From Chiridota heheva (taxonomy: Eukaryota; Echinodermata; Holothuroidea; Apodida; Chiridotidae), in the NCBI GenBank assembly GCA_020152595.1, contig JAIGNY010002171.1, positions 4,018,501 to 4,082,500 of the forward strand: DNA of 64,000 nucleotides, given 5' to 3'. A model generated the notes under the pieces. That model did not search any database, was not told where the DNA came from, and worked only from the letters and a program-made list of their open reading frames with translations. The position numbers and the translations under genes are program-made. Positions 35,588-46,613 of the stretch are shown here, piece after piece. Position 1 is the stretch's first letter, and every line of letters starts with the position of its first letter.

Positions 35588-35827
35588 TTAATCAACTGTT
35601 GCAAGTTCAATATTGATTTTTTGGCTTTTAGTCTCAAATTGTGACCAGCATAGACTCAGATAATGCATAAAAATCATAAAAAGTGTCCAAATAAATCGAG
35701 CTGTAACATCACTTACTTGGTCCAACAATGATGAATGAAGAGCTGTTATATCTAAACAACAAAGACATTCTCCTAAAGTTGGCATTGGTAAACATTCCCC
35801 GCAGTCACACCTAGTTATTGAACACAT
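35588..35827 (-). pseudogene. Cys-rich fragment resembling the P2RX7_C zinc motif
   Basis: A 79-codon frame begins MCSITRCDCGECLPMPTLGE and continues CLCCLDI. The pattern C-x-C-x2-C-x3-MPT-x3-EC-x-CC is, from family knowledge, characteristic of the intracellular P2X7-type cysteine domain found in many invertebrate proteins. The rest of that domain (a CL..WVL block and an RYxAYR block) is not clearly present. The frame stops at 35588 and is in register with the LINE 5' segment that starts at 35572, with five codons between the stop and that ATG. It may be a host-gene fragment next to the LINE, or part of the element's own 5' coding region. Confidence 0.4.
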
Positions 35828-36716
35828 CCTATTGGGCTCAACTTTTATCTTCCTGAGTTTTTACGTTCGCCCACTAGGTTGTTGACTTTGTGTACACTAG
35901 CCCTGGAAGAGATGCTTTTGCTAAAAAAAATAACTATCAGTGCCTTGAAAACTACTAAATCCAATATCTAGTGCATCCTTATGAACATACAAAACTTTCC
36001 CAGCAATATCTCACCAAATTTCTACCAATTCAAGGTGTAAAAATATTTTTTTAAAGCTGCCGAAACAGCGAACAAAATTGGGAATGGCTAACGTTAAATC
36101 AATGGTAAATTAATTTCCATAGTCTGTGTGGGTCGTAGTTGACTTTGTGAGGCCGGCAAGAGAAACGTGTGGCTTGAAATACAAGTACTGCAAAGTTGAC
36201 TAAGTCACACCAGTTCACATTAGTAAGTCTAGCGTTAGCGTCGGTATCGTCACTTTCCGATTCAGTGGGCCTACTAATGTTAGCATTACTGAAACTGGCC
36301 AGAACTGTCTTGTTCTCTCCTCAGATCTGGTTTAAAATCTGGTTTAAAATCGTAAGACCTTCTGCCATTGAAAAATACCAACAAAAAGTGTCTGTCTTGT
36401 AATGGAAGATGGCACAAGAGATGAAACTTAAAATTATCAGAGTCCGAGTGTAATATTCCCTGCATTCTTTAAGTAAGTGCTATGATTACATGCTACCAGT
36501 TGAGATTACATGTACACAGTGTCACACAGTTACGATTCAAGGTGGCTCGCTGACTTGCTTTAAAGTCTGATTCCTTTATAAAAAATCAAGATATGTTATT
36601 CTTTGTTAACTAGGAATAATAAAAAAAAAACAGCCTAAAATATGGTGAGAATTTACCCCGCGGGAAAAGGTTGAAATCACTGTGGTTTAGGAACTGTAAG
36701 TTATGGTAGACAGACC

Positions 36717-37169
36717 ACTAGCTTTGCTGTTTTACAGGGGCAGCCTGCCCTGCCCCTCTGTGGGCCCGCCCTGTCCCCTGGGAGTCTGCCCTGCCCCCTG
36801 GGTGTCTGCCCTTCCCCCCGGGTGTCCGCCCTGCCCTCTGGGTCCGCCCTGCTCCTCATGAGAACAAAATAATTTTTATTTATTTTACAACTTAATCTTA
36901 ATTAACCTCATAAATGAAATACCTTACATGGATACAGAACACAGACTAATAGCATAGTAAGCAACTGTCCTGTTTGGCTCATGAATGGTCCTCATCAATC
37001 AGAATAGTTTCATTCTGAGGTATGATTATAGCTAAAATCTTAAAGCTTCTTCACCATAGTATTAAGCCCCTGGACTCCATGCCGAAAGACGCAGCGCTTC
37101 GCGTGCGCATTAATGTGCCCCTCAACAAGTCTAGCACCCTGCCCCTTTTCTAATCAAGCTAGGGTCTGC
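36717..37169 (+). repeat. Dispersed repeat A, copy 2
   Basis: Starts CTAGCTTTGCTGTTTTACAG and contains an expanded C-rich internal tandem (CCGCCCTGCCCCCTGGGTGT-like, 36745-36855) where copy 1 has CTCTTTTGGTCCACC. It continues with GCAACTGTCCTGTTTGGCTC, TTTCATTCTGAGGTATGATT and ends AATCAAGCTAGGGTCTG. The internal tandem differs between copies, so it evolves within the element. Confidence 0.8.
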
Positions 37170-37421
37170 ATGGATACAGAGCACAGAATGATAGCATAGG
37201 AAGCAATTGTCCTGTTTGGCTAATGACTGGTCCTTATCATGCAGAATAGTTTCATTCAGAGGTATAATTATTGCTAAAATCCCAGAGCTTCTTCACCAGG
37301 GGCTTGAGCCTTCAGGGGCCCCTGGACTACATGTCAAAAAGACGCAATAATTCACGTGCATTAATAAGCCCCTCAACAAGTCTAGCACCCTGTCCCCTTT
37401 TAAATCAAGCTAGGGGTCTGG
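37170..37421 (+). repeat. Dispersed repeat A, copy 3 (partial)
   Basis: A 5'-truncated copy directly following copy 2 and in the same orientation: GGATACAGAGCACAGAATGA, GCAATTGTCCTGTTTGGCTA, and the AATCAAGCTAGGGGTCTGG end. The head-to-tail arrangement suggests local duplication rather than two insertions. Confidence 0.8.
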
Positions 37422-38329
37422 TGGAAGTATTGTTAGTGTTCACAACACATTGATTTTCGCAACAATATGTATGCCAGATCCGCAGACCGAGAAGCTTATT
37501 GGTCGATTGAATTATGAGAAAGTTTTGTACTAAATTATTAGCGGAATTTTGAAATAATTACAGTATTTAATGTCATTTCAAAAAAAATATCTTCAGTCCG
37601 GTACATACACCAATTGGGCATTCAGGCTATTTTAGTATTAAAGCTGTAGTTTTTAAGCAAGTCATAGCCCAAACGAGCTATCAGTTACAAGTAGTAAATA
37701 TACTCCAATTTGGCTGTACTGTGGGACAAATCCCAAACAGAATATTGAGCCTAATTAGCGCATGTATCAGACTTATTTTAAGGCCCCAACCAATGAAAGC
37801 AGAGTTTTCTTTCCATTGCAGATATTCGGTAGTATTTCCGGAGCCAATGTTCTTATATATACTAAATTCATTCGGATTGTGCCGAGCAAAATTCCGAATA
37901 AAAATTGGGATTGTGGGCTAGCCTGGCATAAGCTCAAAATCCCTTAGGGACATTGAGCTAAAAAACCAACAAACAAATGTCAGCAGAATTGACTCCCAGC
38001 CTGCAGTGACCTATGGGTGAACCTATGCATCGCTAATGTCTTTTTTAAGTACCTTGAAAAATTTCATCTTGCTAACTGTGATAAATGCTACAGTAACCAA
38101 AATATAAAAAAGTCACTAAATTAAGATACATTATCACTTTTCAGAAATTGCACATTAGAGTACAATACTAATGGCACAAGGGTATCTTCTCTGGAATTTA
38201 GTGTTCGAGATCACATAAACACATATGACAGTGTTATAATGAGTCCTGAAAGTAACATGTGCGGTATACTGATTGCATACGCTACTGTACCTTTGAATTT
38301 AAAGTTACATCCATCCGAGCCATTAGGAC

Positions 38330-38575
38330 CACAGGGCCGGTTTCAATTGCAAGCAGATGAGAGCATTATGACTACCCCTACTTCATATTGCAGGTTAACT
38401 CCCCAGCAATGCTGCTACCCATTTTCACAACCTGAGTAAAGCTGGATCTCAAGCGGGATATTGAAGTACCATGCCTAAGGCTACAACACAGCTGCTTGGC
38501 CGGGGATACTCTCCTAACTTCTCATTCCAAACACAGACTCTTCAAACCACTAAGCCATTGCATTCCCACTGTACC
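38330..38575 (-). repeat. tRNA-derived SINE (minus strand)
   Basis: Read on the minus strand, the head holds an A-box-like TGGCTTAGTGGTTTGA (about 38550-38565) and a decayed B-box region ending CCCCGGCCAAGCAG. A central domain follows, TTAGGCATGGTACTTCAATA with TTTACTCAGG and AATGGGTAGCAGC, similar to the body of tRNA-derived SINEs in other marine animals. The B box has lost its GTTCGA core, so it is an old copy. Ends are approximate. Confidence 0.55.
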
Positions 38576-39920
38576 TTTGAAAATGTTTTGAAAATTCATT
38601 CAATACCATATAGCGTTATAAACCCTACCACAATCCAGTTAGAAATTGGCCTTTTCTGCTTTTTAAACTTTCAAGCCTGCTGTATAATTTTGTACACATA
38701 TTTCAAGCTTTCACCAAACACAATTAGGATTACAAATTTAACATATACAAAATCTATAAACTGTTACTGGAGCATTCAAACAGAAAATTGTCATTGAATC
38801 ACACGCTTATTAAATTCTCCATGTCGTTTTCAATAATATTGTTAGTTTTCACAATGTACCTGAATCTGAGGGCTTACAAGTTGTTTTTGTTTTTTTCCTA
38901 GCAAGCACTGTATCGTATTAAATACATGTACTGTAGCAACTGTATTTACAGTATCACAGAAAATGAGAACGGGTTCTGCACTTACATTGCAATAGTATGA
39001 ATAAAGAGCAGCACCAGAGAGAGAGAATAACAAACTTCAAACTAAAGTAATCCAACAATTCCTGGTGTACACTGGAAACTCAAAAGAATCACAAAGTGTG
39101 GCTACCACAAGCACATCACAGCCCAGTGAATATGTGTGATGCCGTAGCATCACTGTAGATCTTTTTAACGCTACCATGTATTTCTTTGATAGATAACTGC
39201 ACCCTAGGGTATGGAGCATGCAACAGAACTGACCAGTACTGACCGGTACTTTTCCGCTCTTCTGTTGTATGCGTCATATCCAGGGTTCAGACCGGGCGTG
39301 GCAGATATTACGGCCACGAGGTTCAGTTAGTCTGCTCTTGGTCTCAATTGTGCTTAGACGTGTATTTGAGTGTGTAATGTGAGGTGGATTTTGAGGTGGA
39401 TTTTCATACAAATTTGTAAATAAATGCACTTAGTTTTACACACATTTCACATCTGTTCTCATCTCTTTTCCAGTGTTTTGTATTCTCTTACCTTTCATCT
39501 GATTTTCAGCGATTCTCTTCCACAGGTTTTCTTAGGTTCCTAAGTGCCCCAAGCAAAGCATTACATTTGTCTTGAGAGGGAAAATTGTCAAAATTTGGTG
39601 GGAGAAACATGGACCATTCTTAGTTTACCAAATACTGTAGGAAACATACTTTCATGTATTGATACAGAAATATACTGCTACAGAAATTTACAAACCTATT
39701 TTACATGTGCAGTCACTATAGAAAATTATAAGGGGGTAACAACAATACCAGTCAGGCCAAAATGTACAATGTTTGGTACTGTACTTCATGACTGGATATT
39801 AATGGTTTCTTACTGTACATGAAGCAGAAAAAATTCTTATAGCCAAAGCTGCTTGCAGATACGATCAAATTGTGCAATGGTGCAAACATATGTAAGCAGT
39901 AAACTTAGTTAAGATGTTGA

Positions 39921-40803
39921 CTATGGGCGGCCGTTTGGGCAAAACTTAAAAAGGAAAAAAAAAGTAAGAAACAGAAATATAAGAATGAAATAAACAAAAG
40001 AAGAAACCAATAAAAAAAAAGTATGTTATAAGAAAAATATAAATTGAACATAAAATAAATGAAGAGACAAAACAAAAGAAATTAAGAAAAATATTAATAA
40101 GAAACATAAATTAAAATTGAAACGATTGAAAAGTAACCATTAAAAAAAAAGGATGTTATACAAAAATATAAATTGAATATGCAATAAATAAAAATAAATA
40201 AATACAAAAGATAATAAGAAAAATATAAACTAAAAATGAAACAAATAAAAAGAAACAAATGAAAAATTCAAGTACTGTATATAGTAATAAGAAACCGACA
40301 AATTAGATATGAAATAGATAAAAAGGAAACAAAATTCAAGTAATATACAAACAGAAAATATATCTCCAAATATAACTACTTATATATAAACAATAATATA
40401 TCTAATAAAAATGTTTTTATAAGCAGTTTTTTTAAATTTGTCTTTAAATCTTTATCTTTAAATCAATATATCTTTAAATCAATGTATCTTTAAATCAATT
40501 TATCTATAAACAGAAATGTAAGTATAGTCTCAACCTTTTATATGATTTTCCTTAATTAGATACTTTTTTTTATTGCTTTCTTTTTAATTATTTCATTTTT
40601 AATTTATATGTTTCTGCTTTTTTCTTTTTCTTTTTAATTTACTTTGAATTAAATTCTTTTTATTCATTTTCTATTCAAATTTTTTTTTTTTTTTTTTATT
40701 AGATACTTTTCTTTTTTATTGGTTTCTTTTTTTTTCCATTTTCAATTCATGTTTCTTAGTATTTTTCTATCTTTTTAATTTTTGCCCAAACGGCCGCCCA
40801 TAG
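39921..40803. mobile_element. 883-bp MITE with 33-bp TIRs
   Basis: It starts CTATGGGCGGCCGTTTGGGC and ends with the inverse complement; the TIRs match at 32 of 33 positions. TTGA flanks both ends (39917-39920 and 40804-40807), a clean 4-bp target duplication. The left half is almost pure A/G-rich (AAGAAA, AATAAA) and the right half T-rich (TTTCTTTTT, TTTTATTGG), so the plus strand switches from purine to pyrimidine in the middle and the element can fold back. No open frame. The superfamily is uncertain; 4-bp duplications occur in Sola1 and Academ elements among others. Confidence 0.85.
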
Positions 40804-41461
40804 TTGACTGCTTCCCTAGTGTAAACTTATCCCAAATCCCACTGTTTCAATACAAAAACCGTGCCTTTTTAACCGTTAAATACCCAAACTGGTTGTGGCA
40901 CGCCCACTTGGACATGCACTTTTCAAAAAACTATTTGGGTAGCTCTACATTTTGATATAAATGTAATCCTGGTATCATTTAAAAGAGCTCACATTGTTCT
41001 TTGAGAAATTGTAACTTTTTGATAGGGGTTGTGTTAAAGGTTTTTGAGAAAAAATGGGTTGAAATAGAGAAAATTCAAAAACTGCACAAAATTTAATGAA
41101 AAAACAAGTTTTATTCAAAAGTTTACTTGCCATGCTTCCAGACGTAGCTTTTGCTTGAAAATTTGTGAACAACTGTCTAAGACATCAAAGTATCCAACTC
41201 TGGTCAAAGATTTTCTGCCCCTATCATCAATATCTTTTTATGGCAAAAGTTGTGCAAAATTTCATAATTTTTAGCTTTTTTGAGACAAATGTTTAAAAAA
41301 ATCATAACTCTGGATCACAGTACACTTATCGCATGCCAAAAGTATTTTGATCAAGCTTACTTAACGTACTTTTGATTAAAAACAAAAGAGCACCTACCCC
41401 CTCTTTGTTCATGCTGTTATTTAAATATAAAAACAAACCAATGTATTAAAGCATGCATGTT

Positions 41462-41522
41462 CTGGTGTAGCAGATAGTGACCAAGCTGGCAACGCACTTC
41501 CCGGGTTCGAATATCGGCCATG
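41462..41522 (+). repeat. tRNA-like SINE relic
   Basis: A B-box-like CCCGGGTTCGAATATCGGCC follows AGTGACCAAGCTGGCAACGC, giving the spacing of a tRNA 3' half with a degenerate 5' half. No complete cloverleaf can be folded by eye. Probably the head of an old SINE. Confidence 0.4.
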
Positions 41523-42373
41523 TAGGTAGCTTTCTTTTTGTGAGTAATTACAGCAGTGATTATTTTTATTGTTTTGCTCCCAGAAAAAAAATTATAACTG
41601 GCATATTGGAAATGAAATTTCACAAACAATCTAAATATGTAAAAAAATCCTCTGTTTTCGTTATTTGCAAGAAAAAATACATAGCTTAAAACAATTGGCT
41701 CAATTTTGCCCAAAATTTGCAACTTTGGATATTTATGTCAATATTTTCTTTATTTAGACTTTTTTATTGAAAAGTTTATTGTCTTAGCATTCATATAAAC
41801 CAAACTTGTAGTGACAGATAACAAAAGCAAAGTTGCGAAAATTAAATTTTTAAAGAAAAAAAAAAAATGAACATTTTTTTGTCACGTTTTTACGCACTGG
41901 GCATGTACATGTAAGGGTTAAAGCAGGAACAGTAAATTTTCAAATAATTTTAATTGTTCTTTCTACAAAAATTGTGGCATCAATTCTCAAACTTGATTTC
42001 TGCTCAATAAACATGTCCAACAAATTTCTTCCATGAGATTAATCTATACTCCAGTAAGACTTTTTTCTGCATTTTATAGAAGATAATATCTGAGTAGAAA
42101 AGTCTATAAATTGGAAATTGTAGCATCTTTACATTTTAAGTTCCTGTACGGCAGATCAAAGTTTGAGCATATACAAAATTGTTAGTGAATTAAAAGAATT
42201 CTTTGTACAGTATTTATTTCTAACTTAATTTCAGCCAGTAAGGATGAAGAGATTGCATCTCCTATTTCCTCATTATTCTGATTTGGGAAATGTACTCTAC
42301 AACTAAAATCCAATAATTTGTCACAATTTGCTGCTCCTCTTTGTGTGGTTGGCACACGATACTGGCAGTTGCT

Positions 42374-42470
42374 GTAGCTATACATGCAGAACGTAGCTTG
42401 GAGTCCATACTTCAACAATACTGGCATTAATGTACAGTAGCTATACATGCAGAACGTAGCTTGGAGTCAA
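42374..42470. repeat. 63-bp tandem duplication
   Basis: GTAGCTATACATGCAGAACG followed by TAGCTTGGAGTC appears at 42374 and 42437, nearly identical. Non-coding. Confidence 0.85.
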
Positions 42471-42716
42471 TACTTCATGAGGGAGTCTGCCAAGTTCCCA
42501 TAAGTAACGATCAACTTTACAAAGTTGTAACATTTGCTTTTTTTCAAACCTATTGAAACACATTAATCCAACATGAAATTCAAACGGCTGAAAACCAATA
42601 CACGTAAGTTAACAAACAAAAAATATGGACATTAACCATAAATTACTACAATAATTATATATCTACAGTAATTGACTCCCAATTCCTACTGTAATCATTT
42701 AGAAAAGTGTAGTATC

Positions 42717-42878
42717 CAGTGGCGTATCCAGAGGGGGGAACCAGGGGAAATCCCCCCCCCCCACAATATTTTAATCCGTCGGTTCAGATTGGTGCCGTCA
42801 GTTTAGAATGGTGCCGTCGGTTCAGATTGGTGCCGTCAGTTCAGATTGGTGCCATCAGTTCAGATCGGTGCTATCGGT
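42717..42878. repeat. CAGTGGCGTATCC end plus 19-bp minisatellite
   Basis: CAGTGGCGTATCCAGAGGGG at about 42717 is a motif often found at DNA transposon ends. It is followed by a C run and then about five 19-bp units of GGTTCAGATTGGTGCCGTC with A/G variation (42780-42878). The two probably belong to one non-autonomous element whose other end I did not find. Confidence 0.6.
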
Positions 42879-43056
42879 ACACTTGCATCAACTTCATTAA
42901 TATGTGTGTGGTGCAGTAGTCATAGTGTCGGTTGAGATTAGTACCAAATGTCCAGTAATCATGTAATAAAATGTTTTTTGACAAGTAATTGATCATAACT
43001 ATGGTAGGCTGTAAACTTTAAACATTGGGGAGAAGAGTCCCCTGGTACACAATGTA

Positions 43057-43104
43057 TAGCTCTACACCACTGGTTATCCATAGCTCTACACCACTGGTTA
43101 TCCT
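43057..43104. repeat. 24-bp tandem duplication
   Basis: TAGCTCTACACCACTGGTTA followed by TCCA/TCCT occurs twice with a 24-bp period. Short and non-coding. Confidence 0.85.
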
Positions 43105-44261
43105 CGCACAGCGTTATATTCATTCATCCAACTCGAATGAACGATTATGATATAGTAGACGCAACTTTGTCCAAACCAACTCGTATTCAGTCTCCGTTTA
43201 ACAATGGGAAAGAGACAGGTACATGTAGTGATCATGCGTGCAGGTACATGCTATTTTCCTGCAGACACAGTCAACCATCATATCTCACCATGTAATAGAC
43301 TTTTCTGGGAAATTTCTGATCTTTCAACCAATAAGAGTGAGTTTTAACTTCTCCTCATTACTATCAAAATTGTATTACATACCTGATTTCATTCTTGACA
43401 TTCATGTCATCTCCTTCCCAATTAATTTATACATGGGAGAAAAAAAGAAGCTGGATATCTAGTATTTTTATCCATTGCAGTTTGCTATGATACTTTCTGA
43501 AAGACTTAAAATACCATGTGCTGTCTAAGCTTGGGCGGTATTGGTTGTTGCGCAATACCGGTATATCGACAGGGAAATAGTGCTGTCGGGCTGTGTAAGT
43601 TGGAAAACTACCGCTGAAAATTCTCAGACTGGATCAAGAAAATTTTCATTTAAACAAAATCATTGTTGAAGGACATAAGCATACAGGACTCTTTTCAATG
43701 GTGTGGAGGGGAGAGGAACTCTCTTACCCCCCTCCAGATGGCGCCACCTCCTGACACAGATCACCAGGGCCATAAATCTCATCTGGAAAGTGGGATAGGG
43801 AAGGGGGACATGGCCCTTGATCCGAATTACTTTTTAAAAATTATTACAACAGGGCACTTCATTCCTGCAACAAGAAAATGGGAACGCAACGTTTAACATT
43901 AGCTTTTTCCCTAAGAGTATGGATTCTTCAGACGATCAGAACTGTTCAGGTACTTCAACAATCTTTAACATTTCAAGTGCTTATTATGTTTTAAGATTTC
44001 AAACGGGCACTTTCTCAGAAAAAGGGGTTCTTTGGTAATAATGTATCAAACATTTACGCCGTTTTTTATTTAAATACATGAACTAAGACACACAGAGAGA
44101 GGGGGGAGAGAGGGGGTGGGAGTCAGAGGTACGTGATACAGAACAGGTTTATTTTAAATGTTTGACAACATTTACACAAAACTGTAGTAAATTATTGAAA
44201 ACCTCTCTTTTAGACTACCCATATCTTTCAAAGAGTGACGATAAACTTATAACTAGAACTG

Positions 44262-44720
44262 TCAGAAGAACAGTATGCTTGACTATTCAAAGCTAGCATA
44301 GAAAATGGATTTATAGAGGGAAGTATATACAGAAATAGGGTAGCAGGGGCAGACGATTTCAAATTACTTGAGCTTTGAATGATGCACTTACATTTTCATT
44401 TACACTACAAGCTTCAAAATATCTTTGAATTTTCCAAGATATTTTAAGACAAAAAAAAAGCTCAAGGTTACCTCACCCAGTAATCTCAGAAAACATGTTA
44501 AAACTACAGTAGCAGTCTTTATAAGTACAACACCTCTTTTAGTTCTATTAATTGAATAACAAAGAAAGGAGAGGCCCTGACTTGCCAATGTCAATGAAAG
44601 AATGCCATTCAAACCCCTTTCCAACTTGTGCCCTTCCCAGCACCTGGATTGTAATACAACATTTTCAAAGTCCAGCATAAAAACTAACATTCCTGGATTG
44701 TAATGACAAACTAGACATTG
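44262..44720. repeat. Dispersed repeat B, copy 2
   Basis: Matches 10752-11110 over most of its length (ACTATTCAAAGCTAGCATAG, AGGGAAGTATATACAGAAAT, CTTGAGCTTTGAATGATGCA, CTCAAGGTTACCTCACCCAG). The downstream CAGACTGTCCCA sequence also matches, and a CCCACATG minisatellite follows at 45.5 kb, with repeat A copy 4 inserted between them. Confidence 0.75.
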
Positions 44721-45004
44721 CAAAACATACAAATCCCCTTAATAAAATATCCAGACTGTCCCATATTCCATCCCAAAGTCAAATGTCAGCATGAAAACCA
44801 AAATGCCATTCCTCCACTTGCATGACCCACATGACATCACAACTGAAATCCAGATGACATCCCACCACATGCAATTTTGCCCTGTCCCACAAGTCGCCCC
44901 ACTCTCAGACCCCTACAACAGGGGTTGCCCTTAACTTGGGGTATGAAACCAATAAATTTGTTTTCATAGATTTTTTTATTTATAGAATTGTTTTTTTTTG
45001 TAAT

Positions 45005-45288
45005 CTTAAAAATCTTAATTAACCTCATAAATGAAATACCTTAGATGGATAAAAAACACAGCATAATAGCATAGTAAGCAATTGTCCTGTGTGGCTCATA
45101 TATGGTCCTTATCAATCAGAATAGTTTCATTCTGAGGTATGATTATAGCTAAAATCCCAGAGCTTCTTCACCATGGGATTGATCCCCTGGACTCCATGCC
45201 GAAAAGTCGCAGCGCTTCGCGAGTGCAATAATGTGCCCCTCAACAAGTCTAGCACCCTGCCCCTTTTTAAATCAAGCTAGGGGTCTGC
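45005..45288 (+). repeat. Dispersed repeat A, copy 4 (partial)
   Basis: Contains AATTAACCTCATAAATGAAA, AATTGTCCTGTGTGGCTCAT, CAGAATAGTTTCATTCTGAG and ends AATCAAGCTAGGGGTCTGC. It lacks the CTAGCTTTGCTG start. It separates repeat B copy 2 from the minisatellite at 45.49 kb. Confidence 0.8.
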
Positions 45289-45489
45289 ACCCCTACACCC
45301 CCAGACAGGGTGCGTCATTGCACACTTTGCATCATGCAAAACACTACTTTGACGCACCCCTCAGTCACTAAAGTAACTGTACAATACATAAGTAGAACGG
45401 TAAATACCTTCATGGTTCGCATGCCCATGCAAATTGACACTTATATCATATGATTCGGCCAATTATGAAAATGGCATCTCACACTTAAG

Positions 45490-46262
45490 TCCCACATGGC
45501 ATTTCATGTCCCACATGGCACTACATGTCCCACATGGCATCCCATGTCCCACATGACATCCCATGTCCCACATGGCATCCCATGTCCCACATGGCATCCC
45601 ATGTCCCACATGGCATCCCATGTCCCACATGGCATCCCATGTCCCACATGGCATCCCATGTCCCACATGGCATCCCATGTCCCACATGGCATCCCATGTC
45701 CCACATGGCATCCCATGTCCCACATGGCATCCCATGTCCCACGTGGCATCCCATGTCCCATACACCCTATGTCCCACATGGCATCCCATCCCACCCCTAT
45801 GTCCCACATGGCATCCCACCCCATGTCCCACATGGCATCCCACCCCATGTCCCACATGGCATCCCACCCCATGTCCCACATGGCATCCTACCCCCATGTC
45901 CCACACCACATCCTATCCAATGTCCCATGTGGCATTCCACCATATCTCCCACATGGCATCCCACCCCATGTCCCACATGACATCCCATGTCGCACATCGC
46001 ATTCCATCATATGTCCCACAGGGCATCCCATCCTATGACCCACATGGTATCCTACCCCATGTCCCAAATGGCATCCCACCCGATGTCCCACATGGCATCC
46101 TATCCCATGTCCCACACAACACCCCATCCCATGTCCCACATGGCATTCCACCATATCTCCCACATGGCATCCCACCCATGTCCCACATGACATCCCATGT
46201 CCCACATGGCATTCCATCATATGTCCCACAGGGCATTCCACCATATCTCCCACATGGCACAT
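45490..46262. repeat. CCCACATGGCATCC minisatellite, 19 and 24 bp units
   Basis: The left part (about 45508-45760) is some 13 nearly perfect units of CCCACATGGCATCCCATGT. The right part uses a longer 24-bp unit with an added CCACC, more diverged (CATATCTCCCACATGGC). The core CCCACATG is related to the arrays at 11.4 and 48.5 kb. Stop-free frames on both strands (for example 45563-46306 and 45463-45909, rich in H/P/S/M or G/C/W/D) follow from the repeat and are not supported genes. Confidence 0.93.
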
Positions 46263-46613
46263 TCCATGATGAAGTCAACTTTTTTGCATTTTTTTTAAAT
46301 AATTGAGTAAAGTCAAGTTATATATCAAATTATAGCTGAAATTTTAAATTTTCAGACACACATTAAAAATATTCCGTTACCTCATTTTTTTAAAGTTACG
46401 CTTCATTGAATATTGTATTATAATTTTCTGCTTAACTTCGTAAAAAATATGATTTTTCTAGTATTGTGGATGGAAAACCTGAAAATATTATATAAAAAAA
46501 GTGTTATTGAATTTTAATTTGCATTGATGTGAAAATACATTTTTCCCACAAAAATAAAGTTTCTTTATGCTAATGAAGTTCAGTGGGTCATAAAAATTTT
46601 GAATTTTGATTTT

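Noticed and set aside
43530..43600. hAT end with GGCGGTATTGG and CAATACCGG
   Set aside because: A single suggestive end without a defined partner or duplication.
45463..46306. Long H/P/M-rich and G/C/W-rich open frames
   Set aside because: Translations of the CCCACATGGCATCC minisatellite in multiple frames; no conserved frame.
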